NCBI RefSeq assembly: GCF_002926065.1
Contig: NZ_PREZ01000002.1
Coordinates: 62,001-126,000 of the forward strand
DNA: 64,000 bases
From: Jeotgalibacillus proteolyticus
GTDB taxonomy: Bacteria > Bacillota > Bacilli > Bacillales > Jeotgalibacillaceae
Reading direction: 5' to 3'
The position numbers and the translations under genes were made by a program. Positions 25,120-34,312 of the stretch are shown here, piece by piece (the stretch's first letter is position 1; each line of letters begins with the position of its first letter). The notes beneath the pieces were generated by a model. It saw only the letters and a list, made by a program, of their open reading frames with translations. It searched no databases and had not been told where the DNA came from.

Positions 25120-25148
25120 TTGCTTTCCTTTACTTTTTTAACTATAAT
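25120..25148 (+). promoter_or_regulatory. Sigma-A promoter of ypjC
   Basis: TTGCTT (25120-25125), 17-nt spacer, TATAAT (25143-25148), 37 nt before the ypjC ATG. Confidence 0.6.
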
Positions 25149-25184
25149 TGCTTGGGTATGTACCAATTTCGAGGAGGTGTCGCA

Positions 25185-26054
25185 ATGCCTTTTGGGTTAA
25201 GAATTAAAAATTGTTTATTTATCCTCTTAGGTTCAGCAATTTTCAGCTTTGGTATCGTCCATTTTAACATTCAAAACAACCTGGCTGAAGGGGGATTTAC
25301 CGGAATCACGCTTTTATTATACTTTATTTTTGATTTAAAGCCTTCCATTACGAACTTAATACTTAATATTCCAATTTTTATTATTGGGTGGAGGCTGCTT
25401 GGAAAAAAGGCCTTTCTCTATACTATACTTGGGACCATCAGTGTGTCAGTGTTTCTGGAAGTGTTTTATCGCTACCAGATTTCCATTCCCTTATCAAATG
25501 ATTTATTTTTGGCTGCTTTATTTGCCGGCGCTTTTATCGGGGCAGGGCTTGGCATCATTTTCCGCTATGGCGGAACAACCGGCGGAGTCGATATTATCGC
25601 GAGACTGACCAATAAATACATTGGCTGGAGCATGGGCAGAACGATGTTTTTATTTGATGCAGGGGTCATCATCCTGTCGCTTGTCACCTATTTAAACTAC
25701 CGGGAAGGAATGTACACACTGGTTGCTGTTTTTGTAGGAGCAAGAGTGATCGACTTTATGCAGGAAGGCGCATATGCCGCTAAAGGAGCAATGATTATTT
25801 CCCCTTTCCAAAATGAAATCGCTGACAAAATTACAACTGAGATGGACCGGGGAGTTACAGTCTTAACCGGAGTGGGTCATTATTCAAAAGAATCAAGATC
25901 CGTTTTGTATTGCGTGGTCGGCCGTAACGAAATTGTCCGGCTGAAAAATATTATTAATTCAGTTGACCCTCATTCATTTGTTTCGGTTACAGATGTACAT
26001 GATGTGATGGGTGAAGGGTTTACGCTTGATGAGCACAAGCGGCCAATTGAATAA
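25185..26054 (+). CDS. ypjC: YitT-family membrane protein YpjC
   Basis: 289 residues: about five N-terminal hydrophobic helices (to residue ~180; FGIVHFNIQNNLAEGGFTGITLLLYF and FRYGGTTGGVDIIARL are family signatures) and a cytoplasmic DUF2179 domain (about 190-289: MDRGVTVLTGVGHYSKESRSVLYCVV). Function unknown. The ATG at 25185 has a perfect SD (GAGGAGGTG). It has its own promoter and a strong shared terminator. Confidence 0.88.
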   Translation: MPFGLRIKNCLFILLGSAIFSFGIVHFNIQNNLAEGGFTGITLLLYFIFDLKPSITNLILNIPIFIIGWRLLGKKAFLYTILGTISVSVFLEVFYRYQISIPLSNDLFLAALFAGAFIGAGLGIIFRYGGTTGGVDIIARLTNKYIGWSMGRTMFLFDAGVIILSLVTYLNYREGMYTLVAVFVGARVIDFMQEGAYAAKGAMIISPFQNEIADKITTEMDRGVTVLTGVGHYSKESRSVLYCVVGRNEIVRLKNIINSVDPHSFVSVTDVHDVMGEGFTLDEHKRPIE

Positions 26055-26064
26055 TTTTTCGAAA

Positions 26065-26099
26065 ATAAAAGGACTGCCGCATTTTGGCAGTCCTTTTAT
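26065..26099 (+). terminator. Bidirectional terminator between ypjC and the YugP-like gene
   Basis: Perfect 14-bp stem (26065-26078 with 26086-26099), A/T runs on both sides; serves convergent transcripts. Confidence 0.9.
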
Positions 26100-26101
26100 T
26101 T

Positions 26102-26779
26102 TTAATCGTCTCCGTTCATTCCTGCAAACATCAGGATAAAGCGCAGAAGCTCTAAGAGAGCGATTAATGCAGCTGCTACATAGGTTAATGCTGCAGCATT
26201 CAGTACTTTTTTCGCATGCGGCTCTTCTTCATTGCGGATCAGCCCGATACTTACCATTTGATCCATCGCTCTTGAAGAAGCATTGAATTCAACCGGCAGT
26301 GTAACAAACTGAAATAAAACAGCAACTGCAAAGAAGATGATCCCTGCAAGATAAAGTCCGGAAGCACCTAGAATTGCTCCTCCAATAATTAAAAATATCG
26401 AGAGGTTTGAGCCCAGGTTTGCCATCGGCGCCAATGAGGATCGAAAGCGCAAAAATGCATATCCTTCCGCATCCTGAATAGCGTGTCCCACTTCATGGGC
26501 GGCAACAGCTGCTCCTGCAACTGACATGCCATGAAAGTTATCAGGCGACAACACTATTTCTTTTTTCGCCGGGTTATAATGATCACTTAAAAATCCTTTC
26601 CCTGGTCTTACCGTTACATCATAGATGCCGTTTTCGTGCAGTATTTGTCTCGCTACCTCAGCTCCGGTCATATTTGCGGTTGTTGCCACTTTCGAGTACT
26701 TTTTATAAGTATTTTTCACCCGCATATTAGCCCATAAAGGGACGATCAGAATTACAGCAAAGTAAATCAATATTTCCAT
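26102..26779 (-). CDS. YugP-family zinc metallopeptidase, membrane-bound
   Basis: 225 residues: N-terminal membrane helix, zinc motif AAHEVGHAIQDAEGY (HExxH, about 117-121), then two or three membrane helices (about 145-175 and 195-215). This is the Zn_peptidase_2 family of B. subtilis YugP, which lies elsewhere in that genome. Substrate unknown. SD GGAGGG. Likely a single-gene unit or co-transcribed from ypjB. Confidence 0.85.
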   Translation of the reverse strand: MEILIYFAVILIVPLWANMRVKNTYKKYSKVATTANMTGAEVARQILHENGIYDVTVRPGKGFLSDHYNPAKKEIVLSPDNFHGMSVAGAAVAAHEVGHAIQDAEGYAFLRFRSSLAPMANLGSNLSIFLIIGGAILGASGLYLAGIIFFAVAVLFQFVTLPVEFNASSRAMDQMVSIGLIRNEEEPHAKKVLNAAALTYVAAALIALLELLRFILMFAGMNGDD

Positions 26780-26835
26780 TTTGACCCTCCATTAGATGTG
26801 TTTGATTAAATTTTACCTTTAAAAATGAAAGGGTG

Positions 26836-27507
26836 TCAATCGTTATGATTCCGTATTCTTTTTCTTCTTTTTTCCCCGACATATTTTCGCCATGAGGCAT
26901 ATGTGAGAGAAATAATTACGACAGAGCCAGTCACTATTGATACCGTTACAACGTCCGCTCCCACAGACTGTTTTTGAATCCATTGCTCAAAAACCGGAAT
27001 TTTATCTGTTCCTATAAACAGCTGGCTGCTTACAGGTTCAGCCAAAGCCCGCATCGTTTTAAGGTCATTTTCAGCAAGTACGAGCTGCAAAGCTGGAGTC
27101 ATTGCTTCGTATATTTGTTTCATTTCAGTAAGCTTGCTGCCGGTGCCTTTATCAAGCAGCCAGAGCCGGTCAAGCTGGGCTGTCATGAATCGTAAATAGT
27201 CTGTGCTATTTGACGTTTCGTATTCAGCTGCAGCTATAAACGACCATACATTTACGAGCTTATCCTCTGAAGAAAGCTCTTCAGAAGAAAGGTCGGCAAT
27301 TACGTTTTCAAACGACATGAGAAGAGCTTCCTGGTCGGCTGCTTCTATATGTGTAAACCAGCCATGAAGATGCTTAACGCTCTCTTCATAATTACCGGCT
27401 GAAACGAGTTGAAGAATGGTATCGAACTCTGAAGATGCTTTTACATTTTGAAAGGGAAACACGGCAAAGAAAACAATTATTACGCCTATCACAAGCTGAT
27501 TTTTCAT
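26836..27507 (-). CDS. ypjB: Sporulation protein YpjB
   Basis: 223 residues: cleavable signal peptide (1-24, ending VKASS), helical extracytoplasmic domain with TAQLDRLWLLDKGTGSKLTEMKQIYEAM, and a C-terminal membrane helix (about 188-208) with a basic tail. This is the YpjB sporulation family, with a mild sporulation role in B. subtilis and unknown mechanism. Followed upstream by ypjA as in relatives. Confidence 0.82.
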   Translation of the reverse strand: MKNQLVIGVIIVFFAVFPFQNVKASSEFDTILQLVSAGNYEESVKHLHGWFTHIEAADQEALLMSFENVIADLSSEELSSEDKLVNVWSFIAAAEYETSNSTDYLRFMTAQLDRLWLLDKGTGSKLTEMKQIYEAMTPALQLVLAENDLKTMRALAEPVSSQLFIGTDKIPVFEQWIQKQSVGADVVTVSIVTGSVVIISLTYASWRKYVGEKRRKRIRNHND

Positions 27508-27548
27508 CCCAATCCCTCCCTGCCTTACTCTATGCAGAGAAAGAAGTG

Positions 27549-28157
27549 TTAAGAAGAAAAATTACTGAGCTTTAACTTATTGCTCTGCTTTCTAACAACA
27601 AGCCAATAGGCAAGACCGATAGAGGCAATACTCAGCCAGAACGTAAAATAACCGATTTCCGCAATAAAATATTCAAGACTCCGATAAATCGGATACTGCA
27701 TGAAAACATAATCAATAATATCATTATGTAAGGTCCATATAGCAGCGAGTATCAGGTGAACCCATGTAAATCTGTAAAACGGCGCGTAAAGAATCCCCTG
27801 TAAAGCCATGGCACCATGTGACAAAATCAGCATCCACGCCTGCCACGAAATGTCACCTGTAACCTGCCACGTCAGCAGGTTCATGACCACAGCCCAAATA
27901 CCATACTTCACTAATGTTACAAGCGCTAAAGCCTCCATTATCTTCCATCTTTTCCCGATAATATAAAGAAAGATCACGATTGTAAAGAACAGGCTTGCTG
28001 TTGGACTGTCCGGAACAAAAAGTAAAAAGATCGGTTCAGTCCGCACGAGCTGGTATTCATACCAGTAGTAGCCATAAAGAGTACCAAGCAGATTTACACT
28101 AAACAATAACCATAAAAATGCTCTGCTGCTAAGAATACTATAGAGAAATTCCCTCAT
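27549..28157 (-). CDS. ypjA: YpjA-family (DUF1405) integral membrane protein
   Basis: 202 residues with about five to six hydrophobic helices; family pattern SVNLLGTLYGYYWYEYQL, FVPDSPTASLFF and LKYGIWAV. Function unknown. SD AAGGAAGTGA. It lies directly downstream of the qcr terminator, which suggests either readthrough from qcrABC or a promoter within the gap. Confidence 0.85.
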   Translation of the reverse strand: MREFLYSILSSRAFLWLLFSVNLLGTLYGYYWYEYQLVRTEPIFLLFVPDSPTASLFFTIVIFLYIIGKRWKIMEALALVTLVKYGIWAVVMNLLTWQVTGDISWQAWMLILSHGAMALQGILYAPFYRFTWVHLILAAIWTLHNDIIDYVFMQYPIYRSLEYFIAEIGYFTFWLSIASIGLAYWLVVRKQSNKLKLSNFSS

Positions 28158-28175
28158 ATTTGCTCACTTCCTTCC

Positions 28176-28208
28176 AAAAAAAAGAGCCAGTGAAAACTGG
28201 CTCTTTTT
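28176..28208 (-). terminator. Intrinsic terminator of qcrABC
   Basis: 12-bp perfect stem AAAAAGAGCCAG/CTGGCTCTTTTT followed by T on the minus strand, 11 nt past the qcrC stop. Confidence 0.88.
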
Positions 28209-28218
28209 ACTGAATTAC

Positions 28219-28986
28219 TTATTGATTGGAAACCTCTGAAACAAATTCAGCAAGCTCCTGAAGTTCTTCCTCTGATCCCTGGAATAAATCAGCAGGCATG
28301 TTGCCAATTCCATTAACAGCAATATCAGCAATTTCTTCCGGAGTATGCTCTGTTCCTATAATACCAGGTGCAGCACCGCCGCCTTCAAGACTGTCACCGT
28401 GACAGCCGATACAGCCTTGCTCCTGGTAAACTAAGTATCCCGGAGCTTCCGTGTCTACTTCCACATCTGCTACAATTTCACCTTGTGAGCGTTGAGTATC
28501 CCAATCATGATAAGCTACAGATTCCCACGTTAGGAAAATTGTCGCTGCAACACCTAGCAGCATGAAGCCTGTTGCAAGCGGACGTTTACCCGGACGTCTC
28601 TCCGGCCCTCTATCGATAAATGGAGCAAGAAGAAGCGCTCCAAATGCAATACCTGGGATAACAAATGCGCCCACTACATTGTATGGACCCGATGCAAAAT
28701 CATACTTAAGTAATTGATATAAAAATAAGAAGTACCAGTCAGGCAAAGGAATATAACCGGCATCTGTTGGATCTGCGATTTTTTCCAATGGAGGCTCATG
28801 CGCCACTGTTAATGAAAGGTATCCAATCAAAAATACTGCTCCTACCAGCCACTCTTTTAATAAAAAGTTTGGCCAGAATGCTTCCGTCTTGCCGGGGAAC
28901 TCCGAATAATCCTTCGGGATATTCGGTTTACGATTTGCAGGAACACGTGAGTCGCCTACAAATTTCATCCCTTTTCCGCGATGCAT
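28219..28986 (-). CDS. qcrC: Menaquinol:cytochrome c reductase cytochrome b/c subunit QcrC
   Basis: 255 residues, a fusion of a subunit IV-like part (three membrane helices; PDWYFLFLYQLLKYDF) and a C-terminal cytochrome c domain with heme site CIGCH near 196-200 and distal Met in GNMPADLFQG. Starts MHRGKGMKFVGDSRVPANRKP like B. subtilis QcrC. Membrane-bound; passes electrons from menaquinol to cytochrome c. Confidence 0.96.
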   Translation of the reverse strand: MHRGKGMKFVGDSRVPANRKPNIPKDYSEFPGKTEAFWPNFLLKEWLVGAVFLIGYLSLTVAHEPPLEKIADPTDAGYIPLPDWYFLFLYQLLKYDFASGPYNVVGAFVIPGIAFGALLLAPFIDRGPERRPGKRPLATGFMLLGVAATIFLTWESVAYHDWDTQRSQGEIVADVEVDTEAPGYLVYQEQGCIGCHGDSLEGGGAAPGIIGTEHTPEEIADIAVNGIGNMPADLFQGSEEELQELAEFVSEVSNQ

Positions 28987-29031
28987 AGCTTTTCCCTCCT
29001 TTAATTCTCTTAATGGTCCAGCAACTCAATT

Positions 29032-29706
29032 TTAAAGTGGTCCAGAAATACCTTGCTTACGAATCATGATAAAGTGAGCTGCCATGAGTCCAAGAAGAGC
29101 TCCAGGCAAGAAGAATACATGAATCGCGAAGAAACGCGTTAAGGTTTGAGCACCTAAAATATTTGCATCACCAGCAAGCAATGTTCTGATCTGCTCTCCG
29201 ATTAAAGGAGTTGAAGCAGCAATTTCAATACCTACTTTTGTTGCAAAAAGTGCTTTCATATCCCATGGCAATAAGTATCCTGTAAAGCCAAGACCAAGCA
29301 TTACAAAGAAGATAAGTACACCTACTACCCAGTTTAATTCACGAGGTTTTTTGTAGGCTCCAGTGAAGAATACACGAAGTGTATGAAGAAATAACATTAC
29401 AATTACTAAACTGGCTCCCCAGTGGTGCATACCGCGTACAATAACACCAAAGGCTACTTCATTCTGAAGATAGTAAACGGATCGCCATGCATTTTCAATA
29501 TCCGGGACATAATACATCGTCAAAAACATGCCCGAAAGAATCTGAATCACAGTTACAAAGAATGTGAGTCCGCCGAAGCAGTAGACAAACGCTGAAAAGT
29601 GATGAGCCGGGTTAACGTGCTCAGGCACTTCGTGGTCTGCGATATCACGCCACATTGGTGTGATGTCCAATCGCTCGTCGACCCAATCATAAATCTTATT
29701 AAGCAC
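29032..29706 (-). CDS. qcrB: Menaquinol:cytochrome c reductase cytochrome b subunit QcrB
   Basis: 224 residues (same as B. subtilis), b6-type with four helices and heme-ligand His pairs in SAFVYCFGG...RGMHHWGAS...FLHTLRVF and FFAIHVFFLPGALLG. The GTG at 29706 gives MLNKIYDWVDERLDITPMWRD, aligning with B. subtilis; the TTG three bases earlier is unlikely. SD GGGGGC. Confidence 0.96.
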   Translation of the reverse strand: MLNKIYDWVDERLDITPMWRDIADHEVPEHVNPAHHFSAFVYCFGGLTFFVTVIQILSGMFLTMYYVPDIENAWRSVYYLQNEVAFGVIVRGMHHWGASLVIVMLFLHTLRVFFTGAYKKPRELNWVVGVLIFFVMLGLGFTGYLLPWDMKALFATKVGIEIAASTPLIGEQIRTLLAGDANILGAQTLTRFFAIHVFFLPGALLGLMAAHFIMIRKQGISGPL

Positions 29707-29720
29707 CAATTACGCCCCCT

Positions 29721-30236
29721 TTACCCTTCTACTATCTTGTTTGGCACAACTTGTCCGAGCTCTAAAATACCATCATCGCTAATTCTAGCTTCAAACATAT
29801 CTAGAGGAGCTGTTGGTGGTGTTCCAGGCACGTTTTCACCAGATTTTTCGTATAGACCATTATGGCATGGACAGAAGAATCGGTTTGGATCGCTTTCTCT
29901 TCCTTCCCAGTTCACAGTACAGCCTAAATGTTTACACGTTGGATTTAATGCAACAATTCCTCCATCGCCATCAAGAAAAACCCATGCTGTCTGTGTTACA
30001 TCTGATGTATACCATGCATCTACCTGTTCAAATGTAAAATCGACACGAAGCGGTTCTTCAGATAATTCATCTTCAGAAGTACCCGTGCTTATAAAGTCAC
30101 CACCAGCTTTTGCAGTAAGAACTGGATCGATAGCAAAACGCACCATCGGCATGAGCATTCCTGCCGCCATGAAACCGCCTACACCTGTTAATGTGTAATT
30201 TAAAAATTGACGACGTGAAACACGTTGGTTACTCAT
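29721..30236 (-). CDS. qcrA: Rieske iron-sulfur subunit QcrA
   Basis: 171 residues. Twin-arginine-like SRRQFLNYTLTG followed by one membrane anchor (about 15-35), then a Rieske [2Fe-2S] domain: C101-x-H103 and C122-xx-H125 as cluster ligands, with C106 and C124 as the likely disulfide. First gene of qcrABC. SD GAGGGGGG. Confidence 0.96.
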   Translation of the reverse strand: MSNQRVSRRQFLNYTLTGVGGFMAAGMLMPMVRFAIDPVLTAKAGGDFISTGTSEDELSEEPLRVDFTFEQVDAWYTSDVTQTAWVFLDGDGGIVALNPTCKHLGCTVNWEGRESDPNRFFCPCHNGLYEKSGENVPGTPPTAPLDMFEARISDDGILELGQVVPNKIVEG

Positions 30237-30309
30237 TTTTTTCCCCCCTCTATCTTCAGGTCAGTCCACCCGGACATATTTCGCACAAATATATAACTAG
30301 GACATATCC

Positions 30310-30338
30310 ATGATATATCAATATATTATCAAGGTCAA
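30310..30338 (-). promoter_or_regulatory. Sigma-A promoter of qcrABC
   Basis: Minus strand TTGACC (30333-30338), 17-nt spacer, TATCAT (30310-30315); leader of about 65 nt to qcrA. Confidence 0.6.
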
Positions 30339-30386
30339 TAATGGGTTAAGCCATTTCAATTCGACAATGTGAAGTTTTTTTGAACG

Positions 30387-30848
30387 TTAGCCCATTTGCC
30401 AATTTTGGACAATTAATTTCACTAGCTGATTCACCTGATCATCGACAATTTTCCTCTTATACTTTTCATCCATATGCTCCAAAGGAATGGACGGCATCCA
30501 GATAAGATTTGCGTCAAGATCTGTTTCGTGTTCCTTCCAGCCTGGATCAGAGGTTAAGCAAACTACATGTTTAAAGCCCTGGTTTTTTAGCTCCTCACAC
30601 CAATTTTGCAGCCTTTCAAGCCCGCTTCCTTGAACTTCTGAGCTCATATACGTATACGGAGGAATCAGCAGCATTCTTCCTTTAAATTGCCTTTCGAGCA
30701 GATTTGTCAGCAAGGTAATAAATTCTGCCTGTTCTGCCTCCTGTTTCGTAGTATCAGTAAAGCTTATTGGCAATAGCGGTACAACCACCGTATCAATATA
30801 AGCTTTTTCTTTTATAAATAACCCAATTTCTTTGGCATTCCATAGCAT
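30387..30848 (-). CDS. ypiF: YpiF-family (DUF2487) protein
   Basis: 153 residues, soluble alpha/beta: MLWNAKEIGLFIKEKAYIDTVVVPLLP, GRMLLIPPYTYMSS, HVVCLTSDPGWKE. This is the YpiF family located between ypiB and qcrA in Bacillus; function unknown. Preceded by the ypiB terminator, so probably from its own weak promoter; no terminator is seen between it and the qcrA promoter. Confidence 0.82.
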   Translation of the reverse strand: MLWNAKEIGLFIKEKAYIDTVVVPLLPISFTDTTKQEAEQAEFITLLTNLLERQFKGRMLLIPPYTYMSSEVQGSGLERLQNWCEELKNQGFKHVVCLTSDPGWKEHETDLDANLIWMPSIPLEHMDEKYKRKIVDDQVNQLVKLIVQNWQMG

Positions 30849-30891
30849 CTCAGAGGACTCCCTTCTTTTTAAGTCTTCTGTATTTTACCAT

Positions 30892-30918
30892 AAAAAAAGA
30901 CGATCCATAGTGATCGTC
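30892..30918 (-). terminator. Intrinsic terminator of ypiA-ypiB
   Basis: 7-bp stem GACGATC/GATCGTC with a 6-nt loop and a run of 7 T on the minus strand. Confidence 0.75.
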
Positions 30919-30984
30919 CCCTGAGCCTAATGACAGGCCATTATTTTTTAAGCTTTGCTGAAGTATATAAATGCAGCAGCGTGG

Positions 30985-31530
30985 CTAGAGCATGGTGACG
31001 TTTTTAAGTTCTTCTGTCAGCTTAGTAAAAGTGTCATGATCCTGAGCATCCAATGCACGGTCAATTTCATCAAGGAGCTTTTGTCTTTTAAACGATACGA
31101 TACTTTCTTTTAGGAATTGTTCCGCTACGATTCTGTCTTTTTCAGTTATACGTAAATATTTAGGCATAAAAGGGTTCTCCTCCATAACCGCCGCATACTG
31201 ATGAGTAGCATGGGAGGCATGGAAGTTAAGCTGAATAAAAATATCTTCATCTCTATGTAGACGAATGTCATGAAAAGATTTTTCTGCATCTGTTGTCATA
31301 ATATTGCCTTTATAAAATCGAAATGCAACATCATCAACACATTGCGTGGACATAACAATGCCTCTTGGACAATATTGGGCTTCTTCTACAAAATGAAGGT
31401 TTTTCATTAGCTCATCGTGACTCATTAAGTAATTCAGAATCCAAACGGACTCTCTTCTTTTAAGCTGATAATGATTTAAAAACCACCGTATAAAATCTTT
31501 TTTCTCATGAACTGAAACTGGTGTAGCCAT
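30985..31530 (-). CDS. ypiB: YpiB-family (UPF0302) protein
   Basis: 181 residues: [51 protein letters not shown] is the conserved N-terminal core of UPF0302; the C-terminal part has an [23 protein letters not shown] helix of the IDEAL-like type. Function not established. SD AAAGGGGGG. It follows ypiA with a 41-nt gap. Confidence 0.86.
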   Translation of the reverse strand: MATPVSVHEKKDFIRWFLNHYQLKRRESVWILNYLMSHDELMKNLHFVEEAQYCPRGIVMSTQCVDDVAFRFYKGNIMTTDAEKSFHDIRLHRDEDIFIQLNFHASHATHQYAAVMEENPFMPKYLRITEKDRIVAEQFLKESIVSFKRQKLLDEIDRALDAQDHDTFTKLTEELKNVTML

Positions 31531-31571
31531 GCGATTCCCCCCTTTACCCGATAATCAGCAATACGGCAAAT

Positions 31572-32834
31572 TTACATTTGCTCAAGACGTTCCAGCGTTT
31601 CCTGCCAATCCTCATTTGTTGAATCTTTCTGGACTAATTTCCTGAAAACTATTTGTGCATCTTTTACTCTGCTTTCTTCAAGAAGAAATGCTCCATAATC
31701 CTCAAGGAAATCTATATGATCATTATATACCACATATGCTTGGGTATATTCATCTGAAGCCTTTTCAAATTCCTCAAGCCATTCATAAGCTTTTGCGGCA
31801 TCCCAGTGAAATTGTGGATCACTTTCTCCTGCTTTTTCGACCAGCTGGATCACTTCAAGAATATCTTCAGCTCTTTCCTGTTTAATAAACAGCCGATTTA
31901 ATAAAAGAGCCGCTTCCAGGTAGTTTGGGTCGATCGCCAGCGCTTCTCTTAAATACCTTTCCGCATCCTGCTCATTTCCGAGCTTTAGGGCTAACTTTCC
32001 AGTGAAAAGCTGAAGCTCTTTATTAAACGGATCCGCTTTAACACCATCCTGAGCGGCGTTTAAAGCACGGTCAAGCTCCTCCTCATGCTCATAGGATCTT
32101 GCAAGGAGCAAATAAGCTGAATGATAGTCAGGGTCTATTTCAACAAGCTCAGTCAGTGTTTCAATTGCTGTAATGTAATGAGCAGATTGAAAGGCAGTAA
32201 ACCCGTAGCCAAAAAGAGTATTGCTGTCCCTGTTTTTTGAAAGCGCCTTTTCATAATACGGAAGGGAGTCCTCAAACGCTCCTCCTGCACTGTAGCATTC
32301 CCCCAGACGTGCATTCACCTGAATTCCTGCTACTTCATCCAGACCGGCCTGCAGGACTTCCTTGTAATGCCTGATCGCCTCGAGGAAACGGCCCTGTTCA
32401 TTATAAAGTTCGCCTAATGCAAATTGAATAATAGGCTCATCAGGCAATTGACGATTTGCTGTTTTAAGTTTTCTTTCACTTACTTCATATAACCCCTGCA
32501 TCTGGTAGAGGTCCGCTGATAGCAAGAGAGCTCTCGGATAAAAGTCATCCTCCTCATCAATGGCATCCAATTGAAGCAGTGCTTCTTCTGTTTCGTCCAT
32601 TTCAACCAGCGTTTCTGCCAACAGGATCTTTAATTCGGCTTCATCAGGATATGATTTGATCAGCAGCTCAAACAATTCTTTGGCTTGCTCAAGGAATCCT
32701 AATTGATATAATTCTTCAGCAAGCTGAAATTTTTCGTCATCAGTACCGCTTGATTTTACAAGTGAAAACTCCTTTAATCCCTGATCTAAATTACCTTCAT
32801 GCAATGATTGAATCATTCGGTTTGACGCATTCAC
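31572..32834 (-). CDS. ypiA: YpiA-family TPR-repeat protein
   Basis: About 420 residues built from roughly ten tetratricopeptide repeats, e.g. IIQFALGELYNEQGRFLEAIRHY and AYLLLARSYEHEEELDRALNAA. Likely a protein-binding scaffold; the partner is unknown. Start uncertain: GTG at 32834 has SD GAGGGA 7 nt upstream; ATG at 32849 has only a weak SD and would add five residues. First gene of ypiA-ypiB, upstream of the aro operon end. Confidence 0.85.
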   Translation of the reverse strand: MNASNRMIQSLHEGNLDQGLKEFSLVKSSGTDDEKFQLAEELYQLGFLEQAKELFELLIKSYPDEAELKILLAETLVEMDETEEALLQLDAIDEEDDFYPRALLLSADLYQMQGLYEVSERKLKTANRQLPDEPIIQFALGELYNEQGRFLEAIRHYKEVLQAGLDEVAGIQVNARLGECYSAGGAFEDSLPYYEKALSKNRDSNTLFGYGFTAFQSAHYITAIETLTELVEIDPDYHSAYLLLARSYEHEEELDRALNAAQDGVKADPFNKELQLFTGKLALKLGNEQDAERYLREALAIDPNYLEAALLLNRLFIKQERAEDILEVIQLVEKAGESDPQFHWDAAKAYEWLEEFEKASDEYTQAYVVYNDHIDFLEDYGAFLLEESRVKDAQIVFRKLVQKDSTNEDWQETLERLEQM

Positions 32835-32971
32835 ACTATGGTCCCTCATTTCTTCACTTTAAATCATATTTTCTATCCTAAAAAAAATCCGGACAATTAG
32901 CAACTTAAACACTTTGGAGTTTTCTTAAATGAGTTATTCGTCAAGGTGATAAAAATATCCTTTTTTTAACG

Positions 32972-33006
32972 AAAAAAAGTAAACGATGCCAATCGACATC
33001 GTTCAC
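32972..33006 (-). terminator. Intrinsic terminator of the aromatic operon
   Basis: Stem GTAAACGATG/CATCGTTCAC (one mismatch) followed by 7 T on the minus strand; overlaps the aroA stop codon. Confidence 0.8.
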
Positions 33007-34292
33007 TCTTTGCTCATCAGGGATTCCAGATCAGCTAAAAAATCCGGGTAAGATACACTTACCGCTTCAATTCCCTCTATTTCAACTTCTTCATTTGTTA
33101 ATAGTGCTGCCACAGAAAGCATCATGCCAATCCGGTGATCGCCTCTTGAGCTTACTTTGCCACCGTTGAGCCGAACAGGACCGTGGATAATCATGCCATC
33201 GTCTGTCGCTTCAATGTCTGCACCTAATTTTTTCAATTCACCTACAACAGCGTCAATCCGGTTAGTTTCTTTTACCTTTAACTCCTCGGCATCCCTAATC
33301 ACAGTCGTGCCTTGTGCCTGGGTGGCAAGCAGGGCAATAACGGGTATTTCATCGATTAATTTCGGGATGATTTCACCGCCGATTTCTATGGACTTTAATT
33401 TACTGTTTTTGATCGTTATATCTGCTACAGGCTCTGCATCTAAAGCAGCCTCATTTATATGGAGGTCAGCCCCCATTTGTTCAAGTACTTCTATAATACC
33501 GTCCCTTGTCGGGTTTACACCAACATGCTGCAGTTTGATTTCACTGCCAGGTGTAACAGCACCTGCTACCAGAAAAAAAGCTGCAGAAGAAATATCTCCC
33601 GGAACTTCTATATGCTGTGCCTTTAACGCCTGCCCGCCATGCAAGCTGATTTTATTTTCGCTGCGCGTCACGGTCCCGCCAAATTGCCGGATCATTCGTT
33701 CCGTATGGTCTCTTGTCTTTTCAGGCTCAGTAATCTCGGTAACTCCATCTGCCTGTAAGCCTGCAAAAAGAATTGCTGACTTTAGCTGGGCACTCGCTAC
33801 AGGAAGCTCATAATTTAACGGGGAAAGGTTACCGCCTCTGATTGAAATTGGCGTAAACTGTCCGTCCTCTCTGCCATCAATTGCTGCTCCCATTTCACGA
33901 AGCGGCCCGGTAACCCTCTTCATAGGTCTTGTGGCAATCGATTCATCTCCAATGATTACAGAATGGAAGGGACGGCCCGCAAGAATCCCCAGCAGCAGTC
34001 TTGTTGTAGTACCAGAGTTTCCTACATCAAGCAGCTCCACAGGCTCCTTAAGCCCATCAAACCCTACACCATGGACGATAATTTGATCATTTGTTTCTTC
34101 AATTCTCACGCCCATTTTTTTAAAGCAGTCAATTGTGCTTAAACAGTCATCACCCTTTAAGAAACCTTTAACAACTGTTTTTCCTTCTGCAATGGCACCA
34201 AACATAATCGAACGGTGGGAAATCGATTTATCTCCTGGAACTCTGATTGCACCTTTAAGTGCAGGTTTTTTATAAAGTAAATTCTGCTTCAT
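33003..34292 (-). CDS. aroA: 3-phosphoshikimate 1-carboxyvinyltransferase (EPSP synthase)
   Basis: Sixth shikimate-pathway step. 429 residues. [39 protein letters not shown] and [13 protein letters not shown] are intact. The LAG active-site loop (residues ~98-101, LAGR) places it with class II enzymes. B. subtilis calls the orthologue aroE. Last gene of the operon, SD AGGAGGGAG. Confidence 0.96.
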   Translation of the reverse strand: MKQNLLYKKPALKGAIRVPGDKSISHRSIMFGAIAEGKTVVKGFLKGDDCLSTIDCFKKMGVRIEETNDQIIVHGVGFDGLKEPVELLDVGNSGTTTRLLLGILAGRPFHSVIIGDESIATRPMKRVTGPLREMGAAIDGREDGQFTPISIRGGNLSPLNYELPVASAQLKSAILFAGLQADGVTEITEPEKTRDHTERMIRQFGGTVTRSENKISLHGGQALKAQHIEVPGDISSAAFFLVAGAVTPGSEIKLQHVGVNPTRDGIIEVLEQMGADLHINEAALDAEPVADITIKNSKLKSIEIGGEIIPKLIDEIPVIALLATQAQGTTVIRDAEELKVKETNRIDAVVGELKKLGADIEATDDGMIIHGPVRLNGGKVSSRGDHRIGMMLSVAALLTNEEVEIEGIEAVSVSYPDFLADLESLMSKE

Positions 34293-34312
34293 TTAAGATC
34301 TCCCTCCTGGGG

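Noticed and set aside
29599-30198. 199-codon plus-strand ORF across qcrB/qcrA
   Set aside because: Shadow of two conserved respiratory genes; no SD.
33157-33813. 218-codon plus-strand ORF inside aroA
   Set aside because: Serine/threonine-rich shadow of aroA codons; the minus-strand EPSP synthase is certain.
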